Shown: one piece after another, positions 1-12,068 of the stretch | Position numbering within the stretch: the first letter of the stretch is position 1 | Layout of the letters: each line of letters opens with the position of its first letter | Assembly (NCBI RefSeq): GCF_019175385.1 | Contig: NC_083339.1 | Span: 112,825,601-112,889,600, forward strand | Length of the DNA: 64,000 nucleotides | Direction of reading: 5' to 3' | Origin: Lycium barbarum | Taxonomy: Eukaryota; Streptophyta; Magnoliopsida; Solanales; Solanaceae | Position numbers and translations under genes: made by a program | The notes under the pieces: generated by a model | Seen by the model: only the letters and a program-made list of their open reading frames with translations | What the model was told of the DNA's origin: nothing | Database searches by the model: none

Positions 1-133
1 TGTCAAATAGAAAATTCGAGGGCGGGGGCTAGGGGTGTGGTCCGGGGTAGGTGTTGTGATGGTAAGAAAACATTTCTCAGTTTTTATAAATTTTTTAAAA
101 AAGTAAAACAAAATATATGATATAGAAATTTGG

Positions 134-335
134 GTGGTGGGTTAGGGGTGGGGGTGGGTGATAGGTGTGAAGTAGGTAGCAAGGGGAGCGGGGATAAAAT
201 GATGGCATAGAGGTGGGTGGTGGGGGGAACGGGGGTAAGAGGTGGCGTAGAGGTGGGTGAGGGGTGGGGTAGGCATGTAGGGGGTAGGGGGTAGGTGGTA
301 GGTGGTGGGGCGGGAGGTGGGTGGGTTGGGGGTGC
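134..335. repeat. G-rich minisatellite (GGTGGG/GGTAGG-type)
   Basis: The plus strand is a degenerate array of short units such as ggtgggt, ggtaggtggt and ggggtggg, giving runs of three or more G at close spacing. Such runs could form G-quadruplexes (inference). Pro/His-rich open frames on the minus strand are translations of this repeat, not genes. Confidence 0.75.
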
Positions 336-3117
336 GTTGCTGTGTTTTTATTGATCCGGAAAATATTTTCCCACAATTTTTCAAAAAGAATTAAGAAAAT
401 TTGAAAGATAAGGTCTACCCCCCTTGCTTGTACTCTTCTCTTTGAGGTTCGCTTCTATCTATTAATAAAAAACTAGGTCTAGGCAGCCCGCCTAGCGGAT
501 TCGCTTAAAAAAACATTTTCTCCAATTTTGAGGAAAGACATTTTCCAAGATGTTTAGTGCAGCCAAATAAAGAAAAATAGAAAAATATTTTTCAGAAAAC
601 ATTTTCTGTCATACCAAACAACTCTCTGACTTTGGGTATTACAAAAGTGAGTTCGTATATGGATACCCATATTGTTCATATTTTTATGGGTTAAAAATAG
701 ACTGAAGCCCATATTTGCCCTCTGAAATATAAGTGATCCAACTCATTAAAATGTGAGTTAATTGGGTTGATTTTATAAATATGGGCTGAAATTGTCACGC
801 TCCAAAACCCCACCCTGGACATAACAGGCATCCGATGCTATGAACAACACCGGAAGCATCTTATAAAATCAATAAACATCTAATCTTTTTTTATGATCTT
901 TCAACAGTTATATCAATACGTTATAAATAGCTAACTGAATCATGATCACCATCAAATAATAAAATTAGCGGAAGTCTATCATCAATATATCGTTATAAAA
1001 CGTAGCAACACCTAAAGAGTCAAGCGATGACTTCAACAACTACCCACAGAAATAACGTATATCTATGGAGCCTCTAAGAGGATAATTAAAACATAATCTA
1101 ACTTCGGGACGCAGCCCGAAAACTAAAACAATAACTAAGATAGGATGGTGCTCCACGAACAAGCATGTGGGCTCACCAAATAGTCCAGAAAGTAGCAAGC
1201 TCTCTTAATCCGCGCGCGTATCACGAACTTGCTTCTCAACGTTACCTAACACACCATTAAAAACAACAATGGTATGACTAAGTACTGGTTGCTCAATGAG
1301 TGTCTCCGGGACAATAGTTAATTTAACACAATAATATAATAAGGATCAGTAAAACGGTGTCCATAGAAGCAGTTTAAATTCAGAAATAGAATAAATCACC
1401 AAACTTAGTCACACCATTAATGAAAACCGTTAAAGAAGAAATAAATCAATTTCAGCTCGTTATGTCGTTTATGACATTTAAGTCTTTCAATCATGAATTC
1501 AAGATCATCAATAAGCCACTCACTGGCAACCAAAATATATCACATGTCGATACATGCCCAAATCAACATAACGAAGGGACGACCATTTAAGGTTCCCTAA
1601 ACCGGATAGAAGCACCACATCGGGGCAATAAACCCCAATGACTACCCTTCCTCCCGAATAGCTAAGCAGAGACCACACCGGGATTGTGAATCCTCAATGA
1701 CCACTCTTCCTCCCGAATGGCTAGGCTAACCCCACTAGGATCCATAGTGATTGCCCTTCCTCGCCAAACACAAATAATATAAATCATGGAAAAAGAGCCG
1801 AATCACAATCCTAGCATAGAAGTCGAATTACTCAAATCATGGCATGGAAGTCGAATCACAAGTCATATCATGATAGTCACTTTATTCATTAAGGATTATG
1901 TTCATCACCCCATTATAGGGGTACATCAAGTCATTTCAGTTTTAGAAACTGGGCTCACTTCTTTAAACAAATTTCAAGTTCAACACAATCCATTATAGAG
2001 CATTCACATGATATAGTCAAGCTTTTCAATTATCAAACATCCCTTATGGGGTAATTCAAGTTCGAATGCCAAGCCTTTATATCTCAATTTTCAATCATCC
2101 TTTAGAGAGGAAAATAATCATGAATACGTATATATAATATATTACAAACAAGGTTTAATGTGGGCTTGTCCCTCACGCACACAAACCACAACCAAAGAGT
2201 TCATAAAAACCGTTCGAAAAAGTATGTTAAAAAAGAGACATACCTCAAATCCTGCTAAACTGGTACCAAAAGAATTTTCAAGGTTCAACAATCACTCTAC
2301 AATAGGCTAATAATGACAAAGTTCAAAACTTTAACCAAATTCGAAGAGCTCTCACCCTTATCGCAAAACTAGGGCTTTTTGTGCCCAAAAACGTGTTCTT
2401 GAGTCCCCCATGAATCACCCATGGATTCTAATTGTTTCTAATACCTTATACTAGTACCAACCCTCTCAATAATCTCTGTAAGAATCGTAGAACATACCTT
2501 TAAGAATTTTCCCGAAGTCTCCTTCAACTTCTCTTTCTTCGATTTTCAAGAATCTATGGTTTAAAGGATGAACTAGTGTTAATTTGATGTTAGATTAATG
2601 TTGTAATGATGAGAATTTATAAAGAAAATACCTTATATGTTTTTGGGAAGCCTTAGGGTTGTTTTCTCTCAAAAAGTCGTCCAAAACAAAGTGGGGAAAA
2701 GTTAAAATAAAGTGCTAAACTTATAAGGTTCGGAACCAGCAAAATGGGGTCTCGTGCCACCCTTGCGTCGCAAGGCTAGGGCTGTTATACTCCGTATTTT
2801 TATACATTGGATTATTTGTGAGCTAATTGACATAAATTCGAGGATAAGACTATTTTCAGGATATGAGGCAAGGACTTTTTATTCCCGATTTTAATAAGTG
2901 CACGATCTGCTAATTAACTACAATTAATGTAGAAATATTAGTAGAGATTAGGGATTAATTAATCATGATTAGATTAATAAGTGGGGATTAGTGATTAATC
3001 AAGGATTAATTAGCCTAATTAAGATTAATTGAGTCATTAGTGGGCTGAGTGGGCCCCACTACAACATGGCCAATTCTGATTGGGCCATGCCATAGTGGGG
3101 CACGTGTCCATCATTGG

Positions 3118-3130
3118 GGCTGCATATAAA
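3118..3130 (+). promoter_or_regulatory. Candidate LTR TATA box
   Basis: The stretch ctgcatataaagc lies about 340 bp inside the LTR and about 20 bp after a CACGTG box near 3101. The position suits the U3/R boundary of an LTR. It is a prediction from sequence only. Confidence 0.4.
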
Positions 3131-3281
3131 GCCATATGTTGATGACTAATTCAATAGTCATGCAAACCATTTCCATCTTCAACAAGTGAATTAAGAGAGA
3201 AGTGTTCTTAAGCTATAGAGAGAGAGAGAGTCACGGCCATGGCCATGGCAACAACATAAGCTCACGGTCAGCTCCTCTTCG

Positions 3282-3306
3282 CCCCCCCCCCCCCCCCCCC
3301 CCCCCC
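3282..3306. repeat. Poly-C tract (25 C) between CCATGG palindromes
   Basis: An uninterrupted run of 25 C. It is flanked by repeated GGCCATGG motifs at about 3235-3247 and 3369-3392, which form a small inverted-repeat pair around it. Its length may be imprecise because of sequencing slippage. Confidence 0.85.
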
Positions 3307-4603
3307 ATACATAATTAATTGGTGATTTACAATCCAATTGGAGGAAAAAAAGATAGAGATTACAACAGCCATGGCAACTCACGGCCATGGCTGTTCTTGA
3401 GGGAGTTCACATTCTTTAAAATAAGAGATTTGTTTCTAAGGTAAGATTTAATTCTCTTTTACATGTTTTAGAAATGATTTGGTCCTTGTGTGAATTGGTG
3501 GATATGGAATTGAATGCATGAATTGTGTATGTTGATGTTGAAACTTTGTTTGGGCCGTATACGGGGCTGTTTCAATCTAATAATGATGAGTTAATTTTAA
3601 TTAGTATTGTTGTTGTGTTGTCATGGATTAAATGATGAGAGTAAAGGAATTTGATGGTTAAAGTTGAAGTATATTTTGGTGGGCTGTTTTAAGAACTTGT
3701 TGTAATCAGAGGCTGTTTTGGGTGTGTTGTTGTTGTTCTTGTTGAATTAGAGGATTAAGTGTGGTTAAGATTATGCATTGTGTTTTTGTAATCTTTGGGC
3801 TGTTATAGGATCGTTTCGATGAAGTGTTAGGGCTATAGATTATTAAGAATAACTTGAATATGTCGTAGTCGTTATGTTGACGATTATCGAATGTTGGAAT
3901 GGTGTGGGCTGTATGGAATGTCCTTGGGTCTGGTTGTAACTAGTTCTTGATGCGATAACTTAGATGTGCCTTGGTTGATGCTATGTTGGTTGTTGTATAG
4001 TTGGCTTAAATATGAGGAAATTGAGCGATATAGGGGAAGTGCTGCCCAATCGCCTAGAAATAAGCTACTAACGTTGAAGTACATTTTATGCCTTTCCATA
4101 GCTTAACCATAGTCTTAACGTCTTAATATAGGTTGAGACACTTCGAGCAGCATATACGTATTGTATTGCGGATAAGCGCTTAAGGTATGTAAAGCTAACC
4201 CTTCCTTCTTTTTGGCATGATCTTTATGAAACAAATAGACGACGTGTGTATGACTTCAAAAAGCTCCTATTTTTAGAGACACTAAGATGGCTAATGTACT
4301 TGATCCCCAGAACTTACTTTATTATGTCTTGATACGTATCTATGGTTTCTGAGGTTCTATTTTGATATAGTCCATAGTGACATTCGAAGAGTACTTGATA
4401 TGACTATTGTCTTGATTTTCAAATGATAGTTCATTTTGATTATTCTATTGAGTCTCAGATATGATTTAGTTTGCATATGGTTGCTCACTACTCTGCTCGT
4501 GCATGCCTCAATATATCTTTCACTGAGTCCTGGGCCAGGATACGTTTTCGTGCATAGTTTCACTTCATTGTTCACCGAGTCCCTCACTAGAGGGCCGAGA
4601 TAC

Positions 4604-4604
<1 letters not shown>

Positions 4605-4642
<38 letters not shown>
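4605..4642. repeat. (AT)n microsatellite
   Basis: Uninterrupted AT dinucleotide tract inside the nested solo LTR. Ile/Tyr-rich open frames across it are artefacts. Confidence 0.9.
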
Positions 4643-4645
<3 letters not shown>

Positions 4646-5008
4646 ATGATGATGTGATTATGGCGCCAGGGATGGTATGTGATGACTTTATTCACCGAGT
4701 CCCATAATGGGCCGGGTATGATATATGACATTGATATGCATGTTTTACATTTCATAAGGCAAGTGTATTAGTATTTTGAAAGTCACATTTGTCTCCTGTA
4801 ATCTCTACTTCAGTTATGATCCTCTTTATTGTATTTCATGCTTTATATACTCAGTACATACCTCGTACTGACCCCCTTTCTTCGGGGGGCTGCGTTTCAT
4901 GCCCGCAGGTACAGATACTCGATTTGGTGATCCTCCAGCTTAGGATTTCTACTCAGCTGTCTTGAAGAGCTCCATTGTCTGGAGCCTAGACTTTTGGTAC
5001 AAATCTTT

Positions 5009-5010
<2 letters not shown>

Positions 5011-5072
<62 letters not shown>
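5011..5072. repeat. (AT)n microsatellite
   Basis: About 31 AT units inside the nested solo LTR, immediately before a conserved LTR segment. Open frames through it encode only alternating Ile and Tyr. Confidence 0.9.
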
Positions 5073-5075
<3 letters not shown>

Positions 5076-5214
5076 TGTCCAGGGGTATGGCGGGGCCCTG
5101 TCCCGTCACATTTCACTATTGATACTCTTAGAGGTCTGTAGACATATGTGTGGGTTGTGTATAAGTTTTGTTCAGCTGTGTCTACACTATGTGCTATGGA
5201 TATGTTTGTCTGTG

Positions 5215-5362
5215 GTGGCAGCCTTGTCGGCTTGCGTATGGTATTGATATGTAGTGGCAGCCTTGTCGGCTTGCGTATGGTATTGATATGTAGTGGCAGC
5301 CTTGTCGGCTTACGTATCATATTGACATGTAGTGGCAGCCTTGTCGGCTTACGTATTATATT
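5215..5362. repeat. 39-bp tandem repeat, 4 copies
   Basis: Units start at 5215, 5254, 5293 and 5332, each beginning gtggcagccttgtcggctt. The first two are almost identical; the third and fourth differ (cttgcgtatgg to cttacgtatca/tat). It lies in the 3' part of the nested solo LTR. Confidence 0.9.
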
Positions 5363-5998
5363 ATGTTTTGATTAGTTGTGACTCCTCGGAAGACAGGTTA
5401 TCTTTATATATATATGATGACGTTATGAACCTTTAGAGTTTTGCAAGTTTCCATATTGTTCCTAGTTCAGTCTGACTATATCTAACAGGTACGTACACGA
5501 GTGTTCAGCTCGGGCACTAGTCATGGCCCACGGGGTTGGGTCGTGACAAGGGCAAGGGACCTTCCCTGTGCCACCCTTGTGTCATAAGTATGGCACAAAA
5601 GGCCAAAAACCAGTCTGTAACACGAAAACTCGTGCCACCCTTGTGACGCAAGGGTGTCGCGACTACCGACGAAGTTCAGTAAAGTGGGCATAACTTTTAG
5701 AACATAGCTCCGGTGGAGCTGGCCAACCAACTGTTGAAAGGTATTTCAATGACCTACAATTTCATGAAGGAAGTTTTCCAAAATTACCAATGTATTTTCA
5801 CGAAACTGGCTCAGAAGTCAGACCTACCAAAATTTAGACGAGTTTGAGAACCCGTACGAACTTCACTATTTGTTTGACTTCAAAACGACTGCTTATCACC
5901 CAAATTCATCCCAAAAGGATTCATATAGCTAAAATATTATCTTAATACTAATTTTACACATTCACACCTAACCCGAATTTACGGGGTGTTACAGAAAT

Positions 5999-7301
5999 TG
6001 TTGGCTCTATGGCACGCACACTACCGTCAACCGTAAGCTAGAACCTTGGGCTCACCCCAAGTCCTTGCTAAACTCCTTCGACACTCTTAGGACATACAAT
6101 GCAACATCTCTACATGGTTTTTGCCTCCCACATTACCTTATTTCCAATACTCTTTCTGAAGACCAGTGTCAACGCATGCATGACTGATACTTGTGCGGTC
6201 CGCACGGGGCGTGCACTGTTACGTGTGCCAATAGCTAATGAAGGCAGCCCGTAACATAGCATGGTAAGCGTCAGGGAGATAGAAATGCACATGGAGATAA
6301 CATAGCATGGTATGTGCTTGTTGTAACTGCTTTCGATCGATTTTTTTAACGGTAAATCTTAAATTTCAGACTGATTTCTAACAAAAACCATAAAGTAATG
6401 TCACATAGATATTGAGTAATTTCTAATAGTACTCAACCAGTAAAAATAAAAGATTGTACTCTAGTGGGACAACATTAAACAGATACCAAGCAAAATTATC
6501 TATTCGATAAACTCGATATCTCAATAATATCAAGTTCGGCTCGGATTTGAGTGACGCAATCAAGTGTAAAAATACAAATATAAAAGTACTTACTCTTTTC
6601 CAACTAATCTGATATATTTAATTATACAAATTGGGGTAGACAATAGTTCCATCAGATTACAATTTTCGAGTAACAGTATCACGAAATTAAGTTAAATAAA
6701 CTGAACTCAAGTCTTAACACAAAGTGACTATTGAAAAAAATGTAGTGCGTACTTCATCCATATGTAATATGCAATTTGGGATCTTTCTTTGCAAATTCTT
6801 GTGCATACCGTAACTAAGGCATTTTTTAGAACCCAAAATATTCAAAAGATAATTTTTTCTATAAGTATTCTTATGCGAGGCAACATATACTGAAATACTA
6901 TACTAGTAGCAACTCGACTAAACCTTTTTTTTTTATGTGTCTTTGTTGATTACTTTGGAAGGGAGTGGTTGGCAAAACAATGAGGCGGACAGCTGCCTGC
7001 CTGCCTTGGACCTTCGAGTTTAAATCTTTTATGTGGTTAATTTTTTTTTTTAGGAAAATCATCAACATGAAAAATCCTTATATATGGATTCATGGAAAAG
7101 AAACAGCTAATAACGCTGAATTCTAAACAACACGTTTATCAATGTTTATAACCATGATAAAGAGTCCTTTTCTTGAGTGCCTGGTGTTGGTGCCCGCTTT
7201 GAAATCTCGATTAGTTTGAATTCGTATCACGTAAAACTTATTAAAGGAGATAAGTGTTTTTTCTTAGAGTTGGAATTCAAAATTTCTGATTAAGGATGAA
7301 G
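5999..7301. other. Intergenic stretch without recognisable genes
   Basis: AT-rich sequence between the outer solo LTR and the copia element. I see no coding region with recognisable composition or motifs and no clear repeat. The short open frame near 6110-6292 (minus) has no supporting feature. Confidence 0.5.
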
Positions 7302-7306
7302 GGATC

Positions 7307-7750
7307 TGTTGATCGTCACAACAATACAGTCAAGAGCAGTGCTACACACACAATTAACAGTGCAGAAGAACACACATCATCAAATTCCCACTTCAACTGA
7401 TCTTGCTTCTACTTCAAATATGCGAGAGTGATGTGAGCAGTGTGAAGATGTGAGTTGGGTATGAGTTGTGAGAGTTAGTTAGCGAGATGGCAGAGTTAGT
7501 TAGGTTGTTAGAAGATATCTTAGTTGGTTAGAGTTAGTCAGAAGATATTTTGATTAGTCGAATAGGTGAAGTTAGTCAAGTGTATATATAGATTGTAAAC
7601 CTTGTATTCATTCATTATGATCAATTCATTTTCATTTCAATTTATGAAAAATGATTCTCTCCTCTCGATCTCTTAACTATCTCTCTTGCTTTCTACATAG
7701 AAGATTATTCTAAATCTGCTATGATTACATGATGAATTGAATGTTTAACA
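7307..7750 (+). repeat. 5' LTR of the copia element
   Basis: 444 bp, starting TGTTGATCG and ending TTTAACA. It aligns along its length with the two parts of the 3' LTR (12069-12297 and 14712-14918). The tract gtgtatatatag at about 7580 is a candidate TATA region. The first bases differ in the 3' LTR (TATTGAGCA), so that terminus has mutated. Confidence 0.92.
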
Positions 7751-7762
7751 TGGTATCAGAGC
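7751..7762 (+). promoter_or_regulatory. Primer binding site, initiator tRNA-Met
   Basis: TGGTATCAGAGC lies directly after the 5' LTR. It is the standard complement of the 3' end of plant initiator methionine tRNA used to prime reverse transcription of copia elements. Confidence 0.93.
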
Positions 7763-7860
7763 ATTATCGAGTGAATTTAGGATTTTTTTTCCTGTTTTTC
7801 AGCAGATTGTAGTGAAGAAAACTGAGAGATTCATTCCTTTTTGAGTTGTGATAATCATCA

Positions 7861-8699
7861 ATGGCAGTTAAGATTGATCATACTCACACACTATACTTAG
7901 CTACTTCTGATGTATTAGGAGCAGTTAAAATCGACATACAACTTACAGGATGGAAAACTATATGCGATGGAGTCGTGAAATGAAATTGAACTTGTTAACG
8001 GAATATAAAATAGAATTTATTGATGGAAGTATTAAGAAGAAAAATTATAGGACTGATGCAGAAAAGTTAGCTTGGGATAGATACAATGCAATGGTTATTT
8101 CATGGATTATGAGTAGTGTGAGTAAGGATTTGATCAGTGGAATACTTTTTCGATCAAATGTAGCATTAGTTTGGGAGGATCTTAAGAAGCAATTTGATAA
8201 AGTGAACATGTCGCATATTTTTCATCTCCACAAGGAGATAGTCACATTAACTCAAGGAGTTTCTCTTGTTTCTGTGTATTACTCAAAGCTGAAAGATCTT
8301 TGGGATGAATATGACTCAATTAGTCCTCCTCAATGTGAATGTGATAAAGGAAAGGATTACATTAAAAGTATGCATTGACAGAAGTTACTGCAATTTCTTA
8401 GAGGTTTGAATGACAATTATGCATATGCAATGAGCCAAATTGTTCTGATGAGTCTATCACCTGGTGTGAATCAATCCTATGCAATGATCATTTAGGATGA
8501 AAGTCAGAGATTTTTGAGTGGTGAACATTACAAAACTGGTGAGAGCATGGATCCTAGTGCATTGTTTACTAGCAATCATGGTGGTCATGGACATGGAGGA
8601 CCTGGAAGGCCTTTTGTACTCATTGTAATATCAAAGGTCATATTAAGGATGTGTGCTACAGGTTATTGGGGTATCCTGCAGATTTCAAGGGCAAGAAGA
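7861..8699 (+). pseudogene. gag: Copia gag region with zinc knuckle (broken)
   Basis: The frame begins at the ATG at 7861 and is shifted near 7945, after which the frame 7950-8378 reads through a copia gag domain (W-S-R-E-M, then AWDRYNAMVISWI, then W-x-D-LKKQFDK). It stops at TGA 8376-8378, resumes with QKLLQFLRGLNDNYA, and stops again at TAG 8493-8495. A CCHC zinc knuckle follows in another frame near 8612-8655 (C-T-H-C-N-I-K-G-H-I-K-D-V-C). In a working element gag packages the RNA in virus-like particles. Here it cannot be translated intact. Confidence 0.85.
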
Positions 8700-8921
8700 G
8701 AGCAAATGTAGTAGCTACAGCTCCAGGATCAAATGTGTAGGCTCAAAGTTCAAATTGTATACAACAAGAAACTCCTTATTTTATACTAGACTAGTACAAT
8801 CAAATCTTTCATCTGTTGAAAAAAAATGCAATCAGTGATTCAAGTGCCAATATAGCAGGTATATTTGCAGTTACTTCTTATTATGTTGTTGCAAGTACTT
8901 GTAATGCTGCAAGCATCTGTT

Positions 8922-10187
8922 CAAAATGGATAGTGGATAGTGGTGCCACTAAATCATATGGTCAGTAATAAGAACTTATTGAATCATGGACTGACAGTGA
9001 ATAATCCAGAAAATGTTCAATTGCATACTGGAGATTCAGCAGTTATCGCACAATCAGGGAACTGTCAATTAACACGAGGTGATGTAGTTAAAAATGTATT
9101 GTGTGCCAGCTTTTAAATTCAATCTCTTATTTGTGTCAAAATTGACAAAAGAGTTGAAATGTTGTGCTCTATTTTTTTCCGATTTCTTTATTTTCTAGGA
9201 TCTATTCACTGGAGAGTGAAGGAGATTAGTGAAGAAGTCAATGGCTTGTATGTTTTAAGAACAATAAGACATGAAGATCCTACAAGAATAAAGAGTATGG
9301 CAGCTGCTAGGGATGATGATGGCGATGCGTGGCATAAAAGACTAGGGCATGTTCCCATGGTTGTAATTAACAAAAAAATAAGCATGTTTGACAATAAGAG
9401 TAGTTTTGTATTGCACAATTGTAATGTTTATCCTAGAGAAAGACAAGTTAGATTGCCTTTCTCTAGTAGTCATAATAGAAGTGCACACTGTTTTGATTTA
9501 GTTTCACTTGGATGTATGGGGACCCTACAAGGCTTTTACACATAATAAATGAGATCTTTTCTTAATTTGGTTGATGATCATTCTAAATGGACATGGGTGT
9601 TTTTTATGCATCTTAAGTCAAATGTTTCCACTTTATTGAAGGATTTCATTGTTTTGATTAAAAATCAGTTTGTTGTACATATCAAAAGTTTTAGGTCTGA
9701 CAATGGAGGGGAGTTTTTCAACTCACATTGTAATGAGTTGTTCAAAACTTATGATATAATTCATCAAAGTTCTTGTCCACATAAACCTCAGCAAAATGGT
9801 GTAGTGAAAAGAAAGCATAGGCATATATTGGAAATTGCTAGGGTCATTAGATTTCAAGTTCATTTGCCAATAAAATTTTACGGTGAGTGTATTTTGGGAG
9901 CAGTTCATATCATTAATAGGGTCCCTTCCACAGTGCTGCATAACAAGTCTCTATTTAAAGTTTTATTGAACAAACAACCTGATTTGTCCTATATGAGAGT
10001 GATTGGTTGCTTATGTTATGCCACAAACATGAATAAGTCTGATAAATTTGGTCTTAGGGCAATAAAGTCAGTTGTTTTGGGTTATGGTTCCACACAAAAA
10101 GGATACAAACTTTATGACCTTGAGCATGATGTATTTTTTTTTTCAAGTAGAGATGTCAAATTTACTGAGAATATATTTCCTTTTTAG
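8922..10187 (+). pseudogene. Copia protease and integrase region (broken)
   Basis: An aspartic protease site W-I-V-D-S-G-A-T is readable at about 8927-8950 in one frame. The integrase follows: the GAG-preintegrase segment (WHKRLGHVP) near 9330, then a catalytic core in 9549-10187 with VDDHSKW, RSDNGGEF and PHKPQQNGV-KRKHRH. The segment ends YKLYDLEHDVFFFSSRDVKF and stops at TAG 10185-10187. A stop at about 9544 separates preintegrase from core. Integrase would insert the cDNA into the genome. The order protease-integrase before reverse transcriptase is diagnostic of Ty1/copia. Confidence 0.9.
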
Positions 10188-10205
10188 TCTCACCACTCAG
10201 TATTT

Positions 10206-12010
10206 TTGCAAGACCATACAGTAGTTGATCAAGTTCACTTTGAGTTATTCTCTTATGCTGATGACTCAGATCACTCTTATAATGTTCAACCTGAACCTTT
10301 AGAGGTTCATGATAATTCATATGTTGCTTTACAATATTCACCACTTCAAGTTGAAGCTCATGCTGAACCTGTTGAAGAGCCTCCATCAATTCCTACTACT
10401 TCTATTTTAACCATTTCTAGTGACAGAAGAAGATTAGAAAGAACTTGTAGACCTCCCATTCGGCAAACTTCATCACATCAATAAAGACTAAGTCTTCACC
10501 ACAATGTTTGTACACTAGTTCAAATAACATTGACTATAGCTATTTGTCTACATCTTATTCGTGTTATATGACACATTTATCAACAGATACTGAATCTCAA
10601 TATTACCACCAAGCTGTTAAGGATAGCAGATGGATTCAGGCTATGAAGGAGAATTTTTAGGCTCTAGAAGACAACAAGACTTTGGAAGCTATACCTTTGC
10701 CATCTGGAAAAAGAGCCATTGGTTGCAAATGGGTATTTAAGATCAAGTATAAAGCTAATGGAGATGTGGAGAGGTTTAAGGCTAGACTATTAAAGGATGG
10801 GAAATTCAACAGATGGATGTCTACAATGCATTTCTTCAAGGTGACTTGCTTGAAAAAGTGTATAGGCAGTTACCTCAAGGTTTTGATCCTGTAACAAAAG
10901 AGGGTCCTCAAGTATGCAGATTGCTTAAGTCCTTGTATGGACTCAAACAAGCATCTGGACAGTGGAATGTAAAGTTTACCACTGCTTTACTTGCAACAGA
11001 ATTTTAGCAAAGTCATTTGGATTATTCATTACTAACTAGGAAGTCTGTTGATGGCATTGTGATCATACTGATCTATATGGATGATCTTTTGATAACTGGG
11101 AGCAGTATGTTGTTGATTAAAAAGGCAAAACAAGTACTGAAGGACAACTTTAAGATTAAGGATCTAGGGGAACTTAGATATTTCCTTGACATTGAATTTA
11201 CCAGGAACTCAGAAGGCATACTTATGTATCAAAGAAAGTATACTCTGGAGCTTATTTCAGATTTAGGATTGAGTGGTTCTAAGCCTGCTCCAACACTAGT
11301 AGAACTTAACCAGAAGTTGACAACACCAGAATTTGACAAACACACAGGAGATGTATATGATCCATTACTGAATGATCCTAGTGAGTATCAAAGGTTGATT
11401 AGAATATTAATTTATCTTACTATCACTAGGCCAGATATTTCTTCTGCAGTTCAAAAATTGAGTCAGTTCATGCATGCTCCTAAAGTGTCTCATATGGAAT
11501 CTGCTGCTAGAGTAGTTAAATATGTCAAACAAGCATCTGGTTTGGGAGTTTTACTCACTGCACATGGTAGTGATACACTTCATGCTTATTGTGATGCTAA
11601 TTAGGGTTCTTGCGTGAATATTAGAAGATCAATTACTGGTTACATGATTAAGTTTGGGAGTTCCTTGATTTCCTGGAAGTCTAAGAAACAGTCTTCCATT
11701 TCCAAAAGTTCACTTAAAACTGAATATAGGAGCCTTACTTCAACTGTAGCCGAAATCATTTTGGCTCATTGGTCTTAGTAAAGAACTTGATGTTCATTTG
11801 GCTTTACCTGTGCCATTGTGGTGTAATAGTAAGGCAGCTATTCAAATAGCTGTCAATCCAGTTTTTCATGAGAGAACTAAGCATATTGACATAGATTGCC
11901 ATTTCATTAGAGAGAAAATTCAAGGTGGTCTTATTCAAACTAGACACTTATCTACGATAGAATAGCCTGATGATTTGTTCACTAAAGTTCTTGGTCGGTC
12001 ACAACATGAC
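10206..12010 (+). pseudogene. Copia reverse transcriptase and RNase H (broken)
   Basis: Copia reverse transcriptase motifs occur in order across several frames: ALPSGKRAIGCKWVFKIKY-type text near 10695-10755, QMDVYNAFLQGDL near 10810, RLLKSLYGLKQASGQW near 10920, and the catalytic YMDD with LLITGSS at about 11074-11105. RNase H follows (ending YCDAN at 11601, then SITGYMIKFGSSLISWKSKKQ and the terminal HIDIDCHFIREKI). Stops include TAG at 10658, 11005, 11602 and 11963, with at least one frameshift near 10790-10810. The coding region ends about 50 bp before the purine tract. Confidence 0.92.
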
Positions 12011-12060
12011 TACTTACTATCTAAGCTAAGTGTGAAGAACATTTTCATACCACCTAGCTT

Positions 12061-12068
12061 GCAGGGGG
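12061..12068 (+). promoter_or_regulatory. Polypurine tract of the copia element
   Basis: GCAGGGGG lies immediately before the 3' LTR, the usual place for plus-strand DNA priming. Confidence 0.75.

Larger units (their letters stand above)
2783..5548 (+). mobile_element. Solo LTR, Ty3/gypsy-type (nested)
   Basis: TG...CA element running from TGTTATACTCCGTA at 2783 to GGGTCGTGACA at 5548, with a perfect 5-bp target duplication AGGGC (2778-2782 and 5549-5553), inserted into the solo LTR 793-5993. A plausible promoter at about 3100-3130 (CACGTG followed by catataaag) suggests plus orientation. It contains a 25-C run, two (AT)n tracts and a 39-bp tandem repeat. Its region near 4880-4910 (gcccgcaggt) matches, in reverse orientation, 12740-12760 of the solo LTR at 12298-14706, so the two are relatives. 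Confidence 0.75.
793..5993 (-). mobile_element. Solo LTR, Ty3/gypsy-type (outer, interrupted)
   Basis: The element begins TGTCACGCTCC at 793 and ends GGGTGTTACA at 5993. It is flanked by a perfect 5-bp target duplication GAAAT (788-792 and 5994-5998). Read on the minus strand it starts TGTAACACCCCGTA, like the other large LTRs in this window, so it is placed on minus. Without the inserted element at 2783-5548 it is about 2.43 kb. No internal gag-pol, primer site or second LTR is present, so it is read as a solo LTR. The Ty3/gypsy assignment is inference from length and terminal sequence. Confidence 0.75.

Noticed and set aside
95..384. Two Pro/His/Thr-rich open frames on the minus strand
   Set aside because: They are translations of the G-rich minisatellite in two frames; no start context, domain or codon signal.
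600..620. Possible MITE end (cattttctgtcataccaaac)
   Set aside because: It looks like the terminus of a known type of solanaceous MITE, but I could not find a matching opposite end or target duplication in 1-600.
5215..5362. CRISPR-like regular repeat
   Set aside because: The 39-bp units are contiguous without spacers; it is a minisatellite in plant DNA.
4357..5375. Several open frames with long Ile-Tyr runs
   Set aside because: They cross (AT)n tracts inside a solo LTR; the remaining residues come from LTR sequence and the 39-bp repeat.
7751..7762. tRNA-like sequence TGGTATCAGAGC (also at 40232)
   Set aside because: It is only the primer-site complement of a tRNA 3' end; no cloverleaf is present, so it is not a tRNA gene.
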